Source of the DNA: DAOTXR01 sp034435375
GTDB lineage: Bacteria; Chloroflexota; Anaerolineae; Aggregatilineales; UBA3940
Reading direction: 5' to 3'
Length of the DNA stretch: 64,000 nucleotides
NCBI GenBank assembly: GCA_034435375.1
Contig: DAOTXR010000011.1
Span: 1 to 64,000, forward strand
Numbering within the stretch: the first letter of the stretch is position 1; every line of letters starts with the position of its first letter. Shown in pieces: positions 24,530 through 33,615 of this stretch. Made by a program: the position numbers and the translations under genes. A model generated the notes under the pieces. The model ran no database searches and was not told where the DNA came from. It saw nothing but the letters and a program-made list of their open reading frames with translations.

Positions 24530-25513
24530 CTAACGCATGGTGAGGGCCATCACGGCCTTCTGGACGTGCAACCGATTCTCGGCCTCATCATACACCGCAC
24601 TCCACGGTCCGTCGATGACGGCATCTGTAACTTCAACGTTGCGGTCGGCAGGTAGACAGTGCATGTAGATGGCTTCACCGTTGCGCGTCAGCCCCATCCG
24701 GCGTTCGTCAGCGATCCAATCGGTGTATTTCTTGCCAATGGCAGCCGACTCCTTGTCGTCGGTCGTCGTCAGCATTGCTCCCCAACTCTTGGGATACACG
24801 ATATCTGCTCCCCGGAAGCCTGCGTCGAAATCGTCCAGCACTTCAAAGCTGCCACCGTGTTTGCGGGCATTGTCATAGGCCTGCGCCTCGATATCCGGCA
24901 TGATCTTGAACTCCGGCGGGCGGGTCAGGCGCACATGCATGCCGTAGCGCGTTGCCAACATAATCAGGCTCTGTGGGACCGACAGCGGCTTCTGATAGCT
25001 CTCAGCGTAGGCCCAGCTCACATTGAGCACCTTGCCGCGTGGGTCACGCCCAAAGCGCTCGAAGATCGTCATCATGTCGGCCAACGCCTGGAAGGGATGA
25101 TAGTAGTCGCACTGCATGTTCAACACGGGCACACGGCTGGCCTCAGCCACACCACGGATGTAAGCGTTGCCGATCCCCCAGTCCACGTTGCGGATCGCAA
25201 TGCCATCGCAGTAGCGCCCCACGATCTCCCCGATCTCCTTGGCCGTGTCGCCATGGGCGATCTGCGTGGTGCGGCTCTCAATAAACTGGGCGTGGCCACC
25301 GAGCTGCGCCATACCCGATTCGAAGCTGACACGGGTGCGTGTGCTGGAGAAGAAAAACAGCATTCCCAGCACCTTGTCGCGCAGATACGGATGCGGTTCG
25401 CCCAAGGCCCGCTTGCGCTTCAGGTCAAATGCCACGTCGAAAACGGTGTCAAGCTCGTCGCGGGCCCATTCCTGGCACGTGATCATATCACGCCCGGTGA
25501 GGTGTGTCTGCAT
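24530..25513 (-). CDS. ygeW: YgeW-like carbamoyltransferase
   Basis: 327 residues. Carbamoyl-phosphate site: FFSSTRTRVSFESGMAQLGG and QCDYYHPFQALADM. The region SWAYAESYQKPLSVPQSLIMLATRYGMHVRL matches E. coli YgeW (TWAYSPSYGKPLSVPQ) and differs from ornithine transcarbamylase. The C-terminal MHCLPADRNVEVTDAVIDG and EAENRLHVQKAVM follow the ornithine-carbamoyltransferase pattern. YgeW is found in purine/uric acid catabolic clusters and its true substrate is not settled. It would hand carbamoyl phosphate to the kinase encoded next. ATG at 25513 follows AGGAGAGA. Confidence 0.82.
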   Translation of the reverse strand: MQTHLTGRDMITCQEWARDELDTVFDVAFDLKRKRALGEPHPYLRDKVLGMLFFFSSTRTRVSFESGMAQLGGHAQFIESRTTQIAHGDTAKEIGEIVGRYCDGIAIRNVDWGIGNAYIRGVAEASRVPVLNMQCDYYHPFQALADMMTIFERFGRDPRGKVLNVSWAYAESYQKPLSVPQSLIMLATRYGMHVRLTRPPEFKIMPDIEAQAYDNARKHGGSFEVLDDFDAGFRGADIVYPKSWGAMLTTTDDKESAAIGKKYTDWIADERRMGLTRNGEAIYMHCLPADRNVEVTDAVIDGPWSAVYDEAENRLHVQKAVMALTMR

Positions 25514-25551
25514 AGAAATATCTCTCCTAGATAAAGGGGTGGCACTGCCGC

Positions 25552-26505
25552 CTATTCCATTGCTCCCAGGATCAGAGCCAGCAACGCCATGCGGCTCAGC
25601 ACGCCGTTGTAGGCTTCGACCCAGTAGCGCTGATAACGAGTCGTGTCAACGTCGGTGCTCAGCTCATCTTGGCGGGGTAGGGAGTGCAGAACAATGGCAT
25701 TGGGTCTAGCCTTCTCAAAGAGCAGCTTCTTGGTGACCTGGTAGTTGGCCGGAGTCATGCCTTTGTCAGCGGTAGCTTCCTGGCGAGCTTTAGTATAGTC
25801 AGGCTGAACAACCGGTTCCATGTAGATCACGTCGGCCTCGCCGATGACCTGTTCGATATGTTCCTTGCGCTCCCAGCGCAGGCCCATGTCGGTGATCTCC
25901 TGTGCAAACTCCGGCAGGAAATACATCTCATCTGGCGAGATCACGTATACCTGCGTGTCAAACTTGCTCAGCGCATAGCTGATGCTGTGCATGGTGCGCA
26001 TCCGCATGTCGCCAATCAGCACCCACGTCAACCCGTCGAGCGTCCCACGCTCGCGGTAGATGGTCAGCAGGTCAGTAATGACCTGCGTGGGATGCTCCCC
26101 CCACCCATCACCACAGTTGATGATCGGCACGCTGGCATGCACGGCAGCTTCGGCAGGTGCGCCCTGCTGAAAGTGCCGCATGGCGATCACATCGCCATAG
26201 TATTCCAGCATCTTGACCGTGTCCTGGATGCCCTCCTGATAGAAGTCACCGGCGCGGGTCATCTTAAAATCTGCAAAACCGGTCACGTGTCCACCCAGGC
26301 GATGCATGGCCGCCTCAGTGGCCAGACGAGTGCGCGTGCTGGGCTGGTAGAAGGCTGTCACCAGCGTCTTGTGTTGCAACAGATCGCCATTGCGGCGATC
26401 TCGCGCATAAGGCTCCAGCCGAGCAGCCACTTCAAAAACACGGAAGTACTCGTGCCGCTCAAAATCTTTCAGCGAAAGAATGTCGCGACCCAGAAAACTA
26501 CGCAT
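25552..26505 (-). CDS. Aspartate carbamoyltransferase-like protein
   Basis: 317 residues. ATCase features: FYQPSTRTRLATEAAMHRLGGHVTG, VIAMRHFQQGAP, GDGWGEHPTQVITDLLTIYRERG and the C-terminal HSLPRQDELSTDVD..YNGVLSRMALLALILG. The loop that in ATCase carries the active-site Ser and Lys (SxxxKGE type) instead reads KMTRAGDFYQEGIQDT, so these residues are not clearly conserved. It may be the pyrimidine enzyme (a dihydroorotase gene lies at 32314) or a carbamoyltransferase for another substrate in purine breakdown. No regulatory PyrI is present. Ribosome site GAGGAGA is good. Confidence 0.7.
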   Translation of the reverse strand: MRSFLGRDILSLKDFERHEYFRVFEVAARLEPYARDRRNGDLLQHKTLVTAFYQPSTRTRLATEAAMHRLGGHVTGFADFKMTRAGDFYQEGIQDTVKMLEYYGDVIAMRHFQQGAPAEAAVHASVPIINCGDGWGEHPTQVITDLLTIYRERGTLDGLTWVLIGDMRMRTMHSISYALSKFDTQVYVISPDEMYFLPEFAQEITDMGLRWERKEHIEQVIGEADVIYMEPVVQPDYTKARQEATADKGMTPANYQVTKKLLFEKARPNAIVLHSLPRQDELSTDVDTTRYQRYWVEAYNGVLSRMALLALILGAME

Positions 26506-26600
26506 AACTAAATCTCCTCAAAGTGTGCTTAAAGTTCTTGCAATACGCGCGGAGTATGTCCGAAAACGACTCCATGTGCACATGACAGCTCTTGTGATGA

Positions 26601-28310
26601 TCACTCGACAAACAAGTCGACCATCTCGAAGCGGTCGACATCGACCAATCCCTTGTCTGTCAGCTTCAGGTGCGGAATCACCTCCAGCGCCATGAAGCTC
26701 ATCGCCATGAACGGATCGTGCAGTGGCGAGCCAAGCTGGTGCGCCGCATGGAGCAATCGATCGGTGGCGGCCCGCACTTCACCGATCGGCTGGTCTGAGA
26801 GCAGCCCCGCAATCGGCAAGGGCAACTGAGCCAATACCTGATGGCCATCAACGACCACCAATCCGCCATCCATCTCGGCCACGGCTCGGGCTGCCATCAG
26901 CATACTCTCGTCATCCACCCCGATCACCACCAAGTTGTGGTGATCGTGGGCCACCGTCCCGGCAACAGCACCACGCTTCAGCCCGATCCCCTGGATGAAG
27001 CCCTTGCCAACCTGGCCCGTGGCTCGATGCCGTTCGATGACAGCTATTTTCAGGATATCACGTGCCACGTCCGAGACGGCGTATCCATCTTCACACCTGA
27101 CTTCTGCGATGCGGTGATCGGTGATGAGCTGGTTGGGGATGCTGCCAATCACACGGGCGCGTGTACTCTGCGCCGGGATGGCAAAGTTGACAGCATCCCA
27201 GCGGATATTGATTGAACTGCGCAGTTGAGCTGGCCGACGCTGCTCCTGGATCGGCAGCATCTGTCCATTCTCGGCTACCAAGTATCCGCCCCGGTACACC
27301 TGCTCCGGAATCAGGTTGTTCAGGTCGGAGAAGACGATCAGATCGGCCCGCCGCCCCGGGGCGATTGCGCCGTGCTCGTGCAGCCGAAAGTACCGCGCAG
27401 TATTGATCGTGCCCATTCGGATGGCTATCACCGGGTCGATGCCTTCGGCAATCGCTGTGCGGACCATGTGGTCAATCGAACCCTGGTCGATCAGATCGGA
27501 TGGCTGGCGATCATCTGTACAGAAGCAAATCTGGTGGTGATTTTCGGGTGTAATTGCTGGCAGCAGGCTGTGCAGGTTGTGCGCATTGGTCGCCTCACGG
27601 ATGAAGACCATCATACCCAGGCGCAGCTTCTCCTGCACCTCCTCAACTGTAGTGCTTTCGTGGTCAGAGCGGATGCCGGCGGCAACATAAGCGTTCAACT
27701 GTTTGCCAGTCAGGCCGGGGCAATGACCATCGATGACAGTTCCCTCAAAGGCCTCCAACTTGTCAAGGACGATTTTATCGCCAAATATAACGCCAGGGTA
27801 ATTCATCATCTCCGCCAGGCCCAGCACCCACGGATTGTTGCGCAGGTGGGCAATGTCGTAGGCTTCGAGTTGCGCTCCGGCAGTGCCCATGTGCGTGGCC
27901 GGAACGCACGACGAGGCCATCACATACATGCTCATCGGGCCGTACTTGGCCTGTTCCAGCATGAAGCTGATGCCTTCCAACCCTAGCACGTTGGCGATCT
28001 CGTGGGGATCAGTGACGACTGAGGTCACCCCATGAGGGATCACTGCCTTGGCAAACTCGCGCGGCACACACATTGAGCTTTCAATATGCACATGCGCATC
28101 GATGAAGCCCGGCGCAACGTACCGGCCCTGAAGATCGATGACCTGTTCGGCCTCGTAGTTATCCCCTACACCAACGATCCGCGAATGCCGGATCGCGATG
28201 TCTGTCTGGTAGATTTCACCTGTAAAGACGTTGACCAGATTGGCATTCTTGAGCAACACCGCAGCAGGTTCGTTGCCGCGCGCCGCCCGGATCAGCTTCT
28301 CCCGCTCCAT
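26601..28310 (-). CDS. ade: Adenine deaminase
   Basis: 569 residues, the usual Ade length. An amidohydrolase fold with the HxH metal site in APGFIDAHVHIESSMCVP, VVTDPHEIANVLG, DGHCPGLTGKQLNAY, the substrate-side RSDHESTTVEEVQEKLRLGM, and the catalytic Asp in CFCTDDRQPSDL. The C-terminal domain has GFIQGIGLKRGAVAGTVAHDHHNLVVIG, specific to this family. Converts adenine to hypoxanthine plus ammonia. It lies 17 bases after the HyuA-like gene ends and begins the hypoxanthine supply to the hydroxylases encoded at 45-58 kb. Confidence 0.93.
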   Translation of the reverse strand: MEREKLIRAARGNEPAAVLLKNANLVNVFTGEIYQTDIAIRHSRIVGVGDNYEAEQVIDLQGRYVAPGFIDAHVHIESSMCVPREFAKAVIPHGVTSVVTDPHEIANVLGLEGISFMLEQAKYGPMSMYVMASSCVPATHMGTAGAQLEAYDIAHLRNNPWVLGLAEMMNYPGVIFGDKIVLDKLEAFEGTVIDGHCPGLTGKQLNAYVAAGIRSDHESTTVEEVQEKLRLGMMVFIREATNAHNLHSLLPAITPENHHQICFCTDDRQPSDLIDQGSIDHMVRTAIAEGIDPVIAIRMGTINTARYFRLHEHGAIAPGRRADLIVFSDLNNLIPEQVYRGGYLVAENGQMLPIQEQRRPAQLRSSINIRWDAVNFAIPAQSTRARVIGSIPNQLITDHRIAEVRCEDGYAVSDVARDILKIAVIERHRATGQVGKGFIQGIGLKRGAVAGTVAHDHHNLVVIGVDDESMLMAARAVAEMDGGLVVVDGHQVLAQLPLPIAGLLSDQPIGEVRAATDRLLHAAHQLGSPLHDPFMAMSFMALEVIPHLKLTDKGLVDVDRFEMVDLFVE

Positions 28311-28326
28311 ATCTTAGCCTATAGCC

Positions 28327-29712
28327 TCATTCGTTCACAGGCCCCAGCGTGAATGGCGCACCAGGCACAAACCGCCCGCGGCCTGCTGCCCCTACGACCT
28401 TCCCATCACGGTAGATCACCTCACCCCGCGCGATTGTCGTGTGCACCTGACCCTTCACACGCATCCCCTCGTAGGGGCTATAGCCAGACAGAAAATGCAG
28501 GTCTGCATGGTGAATCTCCCGCTCGCTCTGGGGGTCATACAGCACCAGGTCAGCATCGCTGCCAGGGCGCAGGAATCCCTTGCGAGGGGCCAGCCCAAAC
28601 AGTCGAGCTGGGTTCTCGCACAGCATCCGCACCAAATCTGTGATCTCGATACGCCCGGCGTCGACACCATAGGTGTAGACCAGCGGCAGCAGTGTCTCGA
28701 TTCCCGGCAACCCGCCCGGTGTCCTGGTGAACTCGGTGTGCTCACGCTTCTGGTCGAGCGTATAGTCGCAACTGTCGGTCGAGATGACGCTCACCGCCCG
28801 CTTCGAGATCAGCTCCCACAGCTTGTCCGCCTCACCCACAGGCCGGATCGGCGGCTGGAGGATGTAGTGCTCTGGGTGTCCACTCAGGTATACACGCTCG
28901 TCCAGCAATAGGTACTGCGGGCAGGTTTCACACCATGCTGGCTGGCCGGCCCGCGCCGCTTGGTACACCAACTCCACCGACCGCCCTGTGGTGCAATGGA
29001 CGACATATATAGGCGCACCTGCCATATCAGCTAGGAACAGCACCCGATTGACCGCCTCGATCTCAGCTTCGCGCGGACGCGCCAGCGGATGAAAGCGCCA
29101 CGCTGTCCGGCTGGTATTGACCAGGTGGGTGGTTGCCTCGGTCACCATCGAGTCATTCTCAGCATGGACCATCACCAAACCACCAATCTGCCGCGCCTGT
29201 TTTAAAAGGCGCAGCAGCGCCGCATCGTCCATATAGTAGTTGGGACGGTATGTAGTGTAAACCTTGAAGCTGGGCACCCCCAGGTCGATCAGCGTCCGAA
29301 GCGAAAGCTCCATCCCGATGGGGAACTCGGTGATCATGCAATGCAGGGCGTAATCGACGATAGCGTCGTGAACCTCATCGATCCGGTTCTGCACCGCTTG
29401 GCTGAAGGTCTGGCCAGGGAATTGGGTGGCGAAATCGATCACCGTGGTTACGCCGCCCGCTGCGGCAGTTTGCGTTCCCACCAGCCAGTTGTCGGCAGTT
29501 TTGTAGATGCCAGTGTCGAGCATGATATGGGTGTGTGCATCGATCACCCCCGGCAGTACCAGCAAGCCACTGGCCTCAATCACCACATCGTCAGGTCCGG
29601 CCTGGGCCTGGGCGACGATCCCCGCGATCTGCTCCCCCTCGATCACTATGTCGGCCACCACTGACCCTTCTGAGCTGACCAGCGTGCCCCCTGTGATGAC
29701 GGTTCGTGTCAT
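28327..29712 (-). CDS. hyuA: HyuA-like cyclic amidohydrolase (dihydropyrimidinase/hydantoinase family)
   Basis: 461 residues. Metal ligands in GVIDAHTHIMLD, the carboxylated Lys in SFKVYTTYRP, His in VMVHAEND and YVVHCTTGRS, and Asp in ISTDSCDY. The family opens cyclic amides such as dihydropyrimidines and hydantoins. In purine clusters with ygeW and ssnA, HyuA is thought to open a ring intermediate; that role is taken from context, and the substrate cannot be read from sequence. It is followed by ade at 17 bases and preceded by the 8-oxoguanine deaminase gene at 25 bases, so the three form one unit. Confidence 0.85.
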   Translation of the reverse strand: MTRTVITGGTLVSSEGSVVADIVIEGEQIAGIVAQAQAGPDDVVIEASGLLVLPGVIDAHTHIMLDTGIYKTADNWLVGTQTAAAGGVTTVIDFATQFPGQTFSQAVQNRIDEVHDAIVDYALHCMITEFPIGMELSLRTLIDLGVPSFKVYTTYRPNYYMDDAALLRLLKQARQIGGLVMVHAENDSMVTEATTHLVNTSRTAWRFHPLARPREAEIEAVNRVLFLADMAGAPIYVVHCTTGRSVELVYQAARAGQPAWCETCPQYLLLDERVYLSGHPEHYILQPPIRPVGEADKLWELISKRAVSVISTDSCDYTLDQKREHTEFTRTPGGLPGIETLLPLVYTYGVDAGRIEITDLVRMLCENPARLFGLAPRKGFLRPGSDADLVLYDPQSEREIHHADLHFLSGYSPYEGMRVKGQVHTTIARGEVIYRDGKVVGAAGRGRFVPGAPFTLGPVNE

Positions 29713-29736
29713 GGTTCAGTTCTTCCTGAGATGCAC

Positions 29737-31110
29737 TCAATGGCGCGACCGAATCGGTTCATGGTTCACCATGGCGCGTGCGATCTGATTGTGGCGTTCG
29801 AGGATAGGGGGCAGGTCGACCGTTGTCAATTGACCTTCGTCAACAACAACCCTGCCGTTGATCATGGACCAATCTACGCCTACCGACGCGCAGAACACCG
29901 TTGCCGCCGCCGGATCGTGCAGACCTCCGGCGTATTCCAGGCGGTCAAGTCTGATAGCGATCAGGTCGGCAACCTTGCCCGGCTCCAGTGCTCCGATGTC
30001 ATCGCGGCGCAGCACATGGGCGCCGCCCACAGTCGCCAGCTCCAGCGCTCCACGGGCGCTCATCGCCTGTGGGTCGCCGCTGACACGCTGAAGCAGCATG
30101 GCCTGCCGTGCCTCGTTGAGCATGTGGCCCCCATCGTTGCTCGCTGATCCGTCCACCCCCAACCCGACAGGGGCATCTGCTGCCCGCAGCGCCCTGACTG
30201 GCGCGATGCCAGAGGCCAGCCGCATGTTGCTGGTGGGGCAGTGAGCCACGCCTGTGCCAGTCTTTCCGAACAGCTCGACCTCACGCTGGTTCATATGAAC
30301 ACAGTGTGCGTGCCACACGTTCCCACCGATCCAGCCCAAGTCTTCCATATACTCCACTGGCCGCCTGCCGAATACTTCAAGGCAGAATGCCTCCTCGTCC
30401 AGTGTCTCGGCCAGGTGGGTATGCAATGTGACGCCATACTGCTTCGCCATCTGCGCCGACTCGCGCATCAGGTCAGCAGTAACTGAGAACGGTGAGCATG
30501 GGGCTAGCACAACACGTAACATCGCGCCCGGCGCAGGGTCGTGATAAGCCTCGATCACCCGTCGGCAGTCGGCCAGGATAGCTTCCTCGTCCTCCACCAC
30601 GCGATCGGGAGGCAGACCGCCCTGGCTTTCCCCCAGGCTCATCGATCCTCGCGCTGCGTGAAAGCGCAACCCGATCTCCTGGGCAGCCCGGATTTCGTCG
30701 TCAAGCGTGGCATCGTTGGGATAGATGTACAGGTGGTCACTCGACGTAGTGCAGCCCGACAACATCAATTCGGCCATTGCCACCAACGCTGAAATGTACA
30801 CTGCCTCGCCTGTCAGGTTGGCCCAGATCGGGTATAGCGTCTTCAGCCAGTTGAACAGATTGGCATCCTGAGCAGCAGGCACCGCGCGTGTGAGCGTCTG
30901 GTACATATGATGGTGGGTGTTGATCAACCCTGGCAACACGACATGCCCGCTCAGGTCAATCACCTGCTCGGCCCGCTCTGGCAGATCGGCAGTGGGGCCA
31001 ACCTGCTCAATCCAGTTGTTGCGGATGTACAGCCCTCCATCGGCAATCTCACGGCGCTGCCCATCCATGGTTACCAGGACATGCGCATGGCGCACAAGCG
31101 TTGTGGGCAT
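29737..31110 (-). CDS. 8-oxoguanine deaminase-like amidohydrolase
   Basis: 457 residues. Metal site GLINTHHHMYQTLTRAVPAAQDANLFNWLKTLYPIW, the hallmark region of 8-oxoguanine deaminase and hydroxyatrazine-type hydrolases. It continues with SDHLYIY, HTHLAETLDEE, HAHCVHM, HCPTSNMRLASG and the catalytic Asp in GLGVDGSASND. Likely converts 8-oxoguanine (or guanine) to uric acid (or xanthine), feeding purine breakdown. ATG at 31110 has AAGGTG upstream and sits just below a promoter; the frame to 31227 would run through that promoter. Confidence 0.82.
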   Translation of the reverse strand: MPTTLVRHAHVLVTMDGQRREIADGGLYIRNNWIEQVGPTADLPERAEQVIDLSGHVVLPGLINTHHHMYQTLTRAVPAAQDANLFNWLKTLYPIWANLTGEAVYISALVAMAELMLSGCTTSSDHLYIYPNDATLDDEIRAAQEIGLRFHAARGSMSLGESQGGLPPDRVVEDEEAILADCRRVIEAYHDPAPGAMLRVVLAPCSPFSVTADLMRESAQMAKQYGVTLHTHLAETLDEEAFCLEVFGRRPVEYMEDLGWIGGNVWHAHCVHMNQREVELFGKTGTGVAHCPTSNMRLASGIAPVRALRAADAPVGLGVDGSASNDGGHMLNEARQAMLLQRVSGDPQAMSARGALELATVGGAHVLRRDDIGALEPGKVADLIAIRLDRLEYAGGLHDPAAATVFCASVGVDWSMINGRVVVDEGQLTTVDLPPILERHNQIARAMVNHEPIRSRH

Positions 31111-31135
31111 AAATTGCACCTTTTTGAGTGTTTTT

Positions 31136-31164
31136 AGTGTAATATGGTTCAAGGCTCCTGACAA
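31136..31164 (-). promoter_or_regulatory. Promoter of the purine-catabolic operon
   Basis: Minus-strand TTGTCA (31159-31164, 5/6), a 17-base spacer and TACACT (31136-31141, 4/6), directly below the folD terminator. Transcription would begin near 31129 and could run through the amidohydrolase, hyuA, ade, carbamoyltransferase and carbamate kinase genes. Confidence 0.55.
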
Positions 31165-31177
31165 CAGAAACAAAGAC

Positions 31178-31210
31178 AAAAATGCCAGCATCCCCGGCGA
31201 GATGCTGGCA
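31178..31210 (-). terminator. Intrinsic terminator after folD
   Basis: On the minus strand TGCCAGCATC pairs perfectly with GATGCTGGCA (31201-31210 with 31183-31192) and is followed by TTTTT (31178-31182). It separates folD from the purine operon downstream. Confidence 0.9.
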
Positions 31211-31227
31211 AGATTGCCGCTGAGCAT

Positions 31228-32136
31228 TCAGACCTTGACGCCTTTGGCGACGGCCATTTCGGCGGCGTGCATGGTGTTCTGAAGCAGCATGGCGATGGTC
31301 ATCGGGCCAACGCCGCCCGGTACCGGTGTGATCAACGCCACACGCTCCTTGGCCACCTCAAACTCGAAATCGCCCTTCCATGCATAGCCCTTAGGCGCTG
31401 ATGGGTCCTCCACCTTCACGGTGGCAACGTCGATGCACACGGCGCCTTCCTTAAACCACTCCCCCTTGATCATCTCCGGCTGGCCCATAGCCCCGATCAC
31501 GATGTCCGCTCGTTGGACAATGGAGGGAATATCCTTGGTGCGACTGTGGACCACCGTTACCGTGGCATTGGCGTGGATCAGCAGCAGCGCCATCGGCATC
31601 CCAACGATATTACTGCGCCCGCACACCACTGCATTGGAGCCTTCAATTTTGAACCCCGGCACTAGCTTCTCAGCTTCACGCAGCAGCACCATACACCCAT
31701 AAGGCGTGGCAGGGATGAACAACGGTTCGCGGCCCTTCATCGCCAACCGGCCAATGTTGATTGGATGGAAACCATCCACGTCCTTCTGAAGACTGATCGT
31801 CTGGAGGACTGCATCGTCGTCCAGGTGCTTGGGTAGCGGCAGTTGGACCAGGATGCCGTGCACCTTCGGATCGGCGTTCAGGTCCCGGATGACCTTCTCC
31901 AGCTCCTCTTGCGAGATGTCACCAGGCAACTCGTAGCCAAACGACTGGATGCCTACCTCAGCGCAGCGATTGCGCTTCATCTTGACGTACATTTGAGAAG
32001 CAGGATTCTCGCCAACAAGGACGGCGGCCAGGCCGGGCGTCACGCCGTGCTCTTCTTTCATCTTCACAACTTTGTCAGCGACTTCCTGCTGGATGCGGCT
32101 GGCAACGACTTTGCCATCCAGGATAATGGCGGTCAC
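31228..32136 (-). CDS. folD: Methylene-THF dehydrogenase / methenyl-THF cyclohydrolase
   Basis: 302 residues. Bifunctional folate enzyme with the active-site YVKMKRNRC (Lys), ILVQLPLPKHL, the NADP loop VVCGRSNIVGMPMALLL, and the C-terminal ITPVPGGVGPMTIAMLLQNTM. Interconverts methylene-, methenyl- and formyl-tetrahydrofolate. Purine-ring breakdown releases a one-carbon unit as formimino-THF, so FolD could channel it, but the enzyme is also housekeeping. GTG at 32136 is chosen because GGGAGG lies 7 bases upstream; the longer ATG frame at 32199 has no ribosome site. Confidence 0.92.
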   Translation of the reverse strand: MTAIILDGKVVASRIQQEVADKVVKMKEEHGVTPGLAAVLVGENPASQMYVKMKRNRCAEVGIQSFGYELPGDISQEELEKVIRDLNADPKVHGILVQLPLPKHLDDDAVLQTISLQKDVDGFHPINIGRLAMKGREPLFIPATPYGCMVLLREAEKLVPGFKIEGSNAVVCGRSNIVGMPMALLLIHANATVTVVHSRTKDIPSIVQRADIVIGAMGQPEMIKGEWFKEGAVCIDVATVKVEDPSAPKGYAWKGDFEFEVAKERVALITPVPGGVGPMTIAMLLQNTMHAAEMAVAKGVKV

Positions 32137-32275
32137 CGGCGTACCTCCCTTGGGTATGAATGTGAGGATATCTGTGTCCCCCAGCATAGCACATCCCATA
32201 TGCTACCCTATAGTGGCGAATGTCACGATTCAACCCCGCCAACGGTCCGATCAACGCGCCAGGTATCTCACTCCA

Positions 32276-32305
32276 TTGCCTTTACGCCCGTTCCGTGAGT
32301 ATACT
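32276..32305 (+). promoter_or_regulatory. Promoter for the dihydroorotase gene
   Basis: TTGCCT (32276-32281), an 18-base spacer and TATACT (32300-32305). Transcription would start near 32312, within a few bases of the ATG at 32314, implying a leaderless or nearly leaderless mRNA. Confidence 0.5.
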
Positions 32306-32313
32306 GTGGCTCC

Positions 32314-33615
32314 ATGAGCACTCGGCAGGTCCTGCTTCGAGGGGGTGATGTGGTCACGCCGGGCGGCGTGCGGCAACTCGACATCCTGATCGAGGGTGAG
32401 CGTATTGCCGCTGTCGGCCCCCACCTGGCTACAGACACATCCAGCGCCATCCAGGTCGATATCGGCGGACTGACCGTTCTCCCCGGCCTGATCGATGTGC
32501 ACGTCCACCTGCGTGAGCCTGGAGGCGAGCACAAGGAAGACTTCTACACCGGCACCTGCGCGGCCCTGGCTGGTGGTGTGACCACCGTGTGCGCCATGCC
32601 TAATACTACTCCTCCTATCACCACCCGCGCCGCCTTCAACGATGCGCTGACGCGGGCTGCCGCCCGCGCCGTGTGTGACTACGGATTATATGTGGGCGCG
32701 ACACCCGACAACGCCAGCGAAGCTGCTGCGCTCAGCCGCCAAGCTGTTGGGTTGAAGATGTACATTGGTTCTAGCACTGGCACTCTGCTCGTTGACCAAT
32801 TCGCAGCCCAGATCGCCCATTTCGAGCAATATCCCAGAGATCGCATCATCGCCGTGCACGCCGAAGATGAGGCCGCCGTGCAACACTACGCCGCACGTGG
32901 GCAGCACCGCCCGCCCATCTGCGCTGCGCTGGCGACCGCTCACGTTCTGGCGCTCGCCCAGCATACGGGTCGGCGGCTGCACATTTGCCACGTCTCGACT
33001 GGCTATGAGCTAGACTTGATCGCTGACGCCCGGCGGCGCGGTCTGGACGTGACGTGTGAGGTCACCCCCCATCATCTGTTCATGACAACCGACGACCAGC
33101 AGCGCCTTGGGCCACTGTCGAAGGTTAATCCGCCAGTGCGCGACGCGGAGGAGGTCATGGCCCTGTGGGCGCGTCGCGAGGTGATCGACCTGGTAGCCAC
33201 CGATCACGCACCACATACGCTTGGAGAGAAACACAGCAGTTCGCCGCCTTCCGGCATGCCTGGCCTTGAAACAGCGCTCCCGCTCTTGCTAACCGCCTTT
33301 CACGAAGGGCGACTATCATTGCCTGACATCGCCCGTTGGACCTCAGTCCGTCCCGCGCAGGTCTTCGGGTTCCGTCGTAAAGGACGCATTGCCGTAGGCT
33401 GCGACGGCGACTTAACATTGGTCGACCTCGGTGCTGAATGGACGCTGGGCCAGGCTGGGCTATACACCCGTTGCGGTTGGACTCCCTTCGCAGGGCGAAC
33501 CGTGCGTGGTCGCGTCGAACGGGTATACTTGCGAGGGCAGCAGGTGTTCTCCGAGGGCTGTGTGCTCGCCGAACCCGGTTTCGGGCAGGGTGTTTTTTCT
33601 GATGATCCAAGCTGA
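32314..33615 (+). CDS. pyrC: Dihydroorotase (class I)
   Basis: 433 residues. Metal site GLIDVHVHLREPGGEHKEDFYTG, then GGVTTVCAMPNTTPP, the carboxylated Lys in VGLKMYIGSS, His ligands in HICHVSTGYEL and CEVTPHHLFM, and the Asp in LVATDHAPHTLGEK. Closes carbamoyl-aspartate to dihydroorotate in pyrimidine synthesis. The ATCase-like gene at 25552 is the only possible partner seen. HLREPG marks a true dihydroorotase rather than a hydantoinase. There is no ribosome site, fitting a leaderless mRNA. The next gene starts directly after the stop. Confidence 0.9.
   Translation: MSTRQVLLRGGDVVTPGGVRQLDILIEGERIAAVGPHLATDTSSAIQVDIGGLTVLPGLIDVHVHLREPGGEHKEDFYTGTCAALAGGVTTVCAMPNTTPPITTRAAFNDALTRAAARAVCDYGLYVGATPDNASEAAALSRQAVGLKMYIGSSTGTLLVDQFAAQIAHFEQYPRDRIIAVHAEDEAAVQHYAARGQHRPPICAALATAHVLALAQHTGRRLHICHVSTGYELDLIADARRRGLDVTCEVTPHHLFMTTDDQQRLGPLSKVNPPVRDAEEVMALWARREVIDLVATDHAPHTLGEKHSSSPPSGMPGLETALPLLLTAFHEGRLSLPDIARWTSVRPAQVFGFRRKGRIAVGCDGDLTLVDLGAEWTLGQAGLYTRCGWTPFAGRTVRGRVERVYLRGQQVFSEGCVLAEPGFGQGVFSDDPS

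Noticed and set aside
24659..25534. A 291-residue plus-strand open frame
   Set aside because: Antisense to the YgeW-like carbamoyltransferase over its whole length; His-rich composition is typical of a shadow frame.
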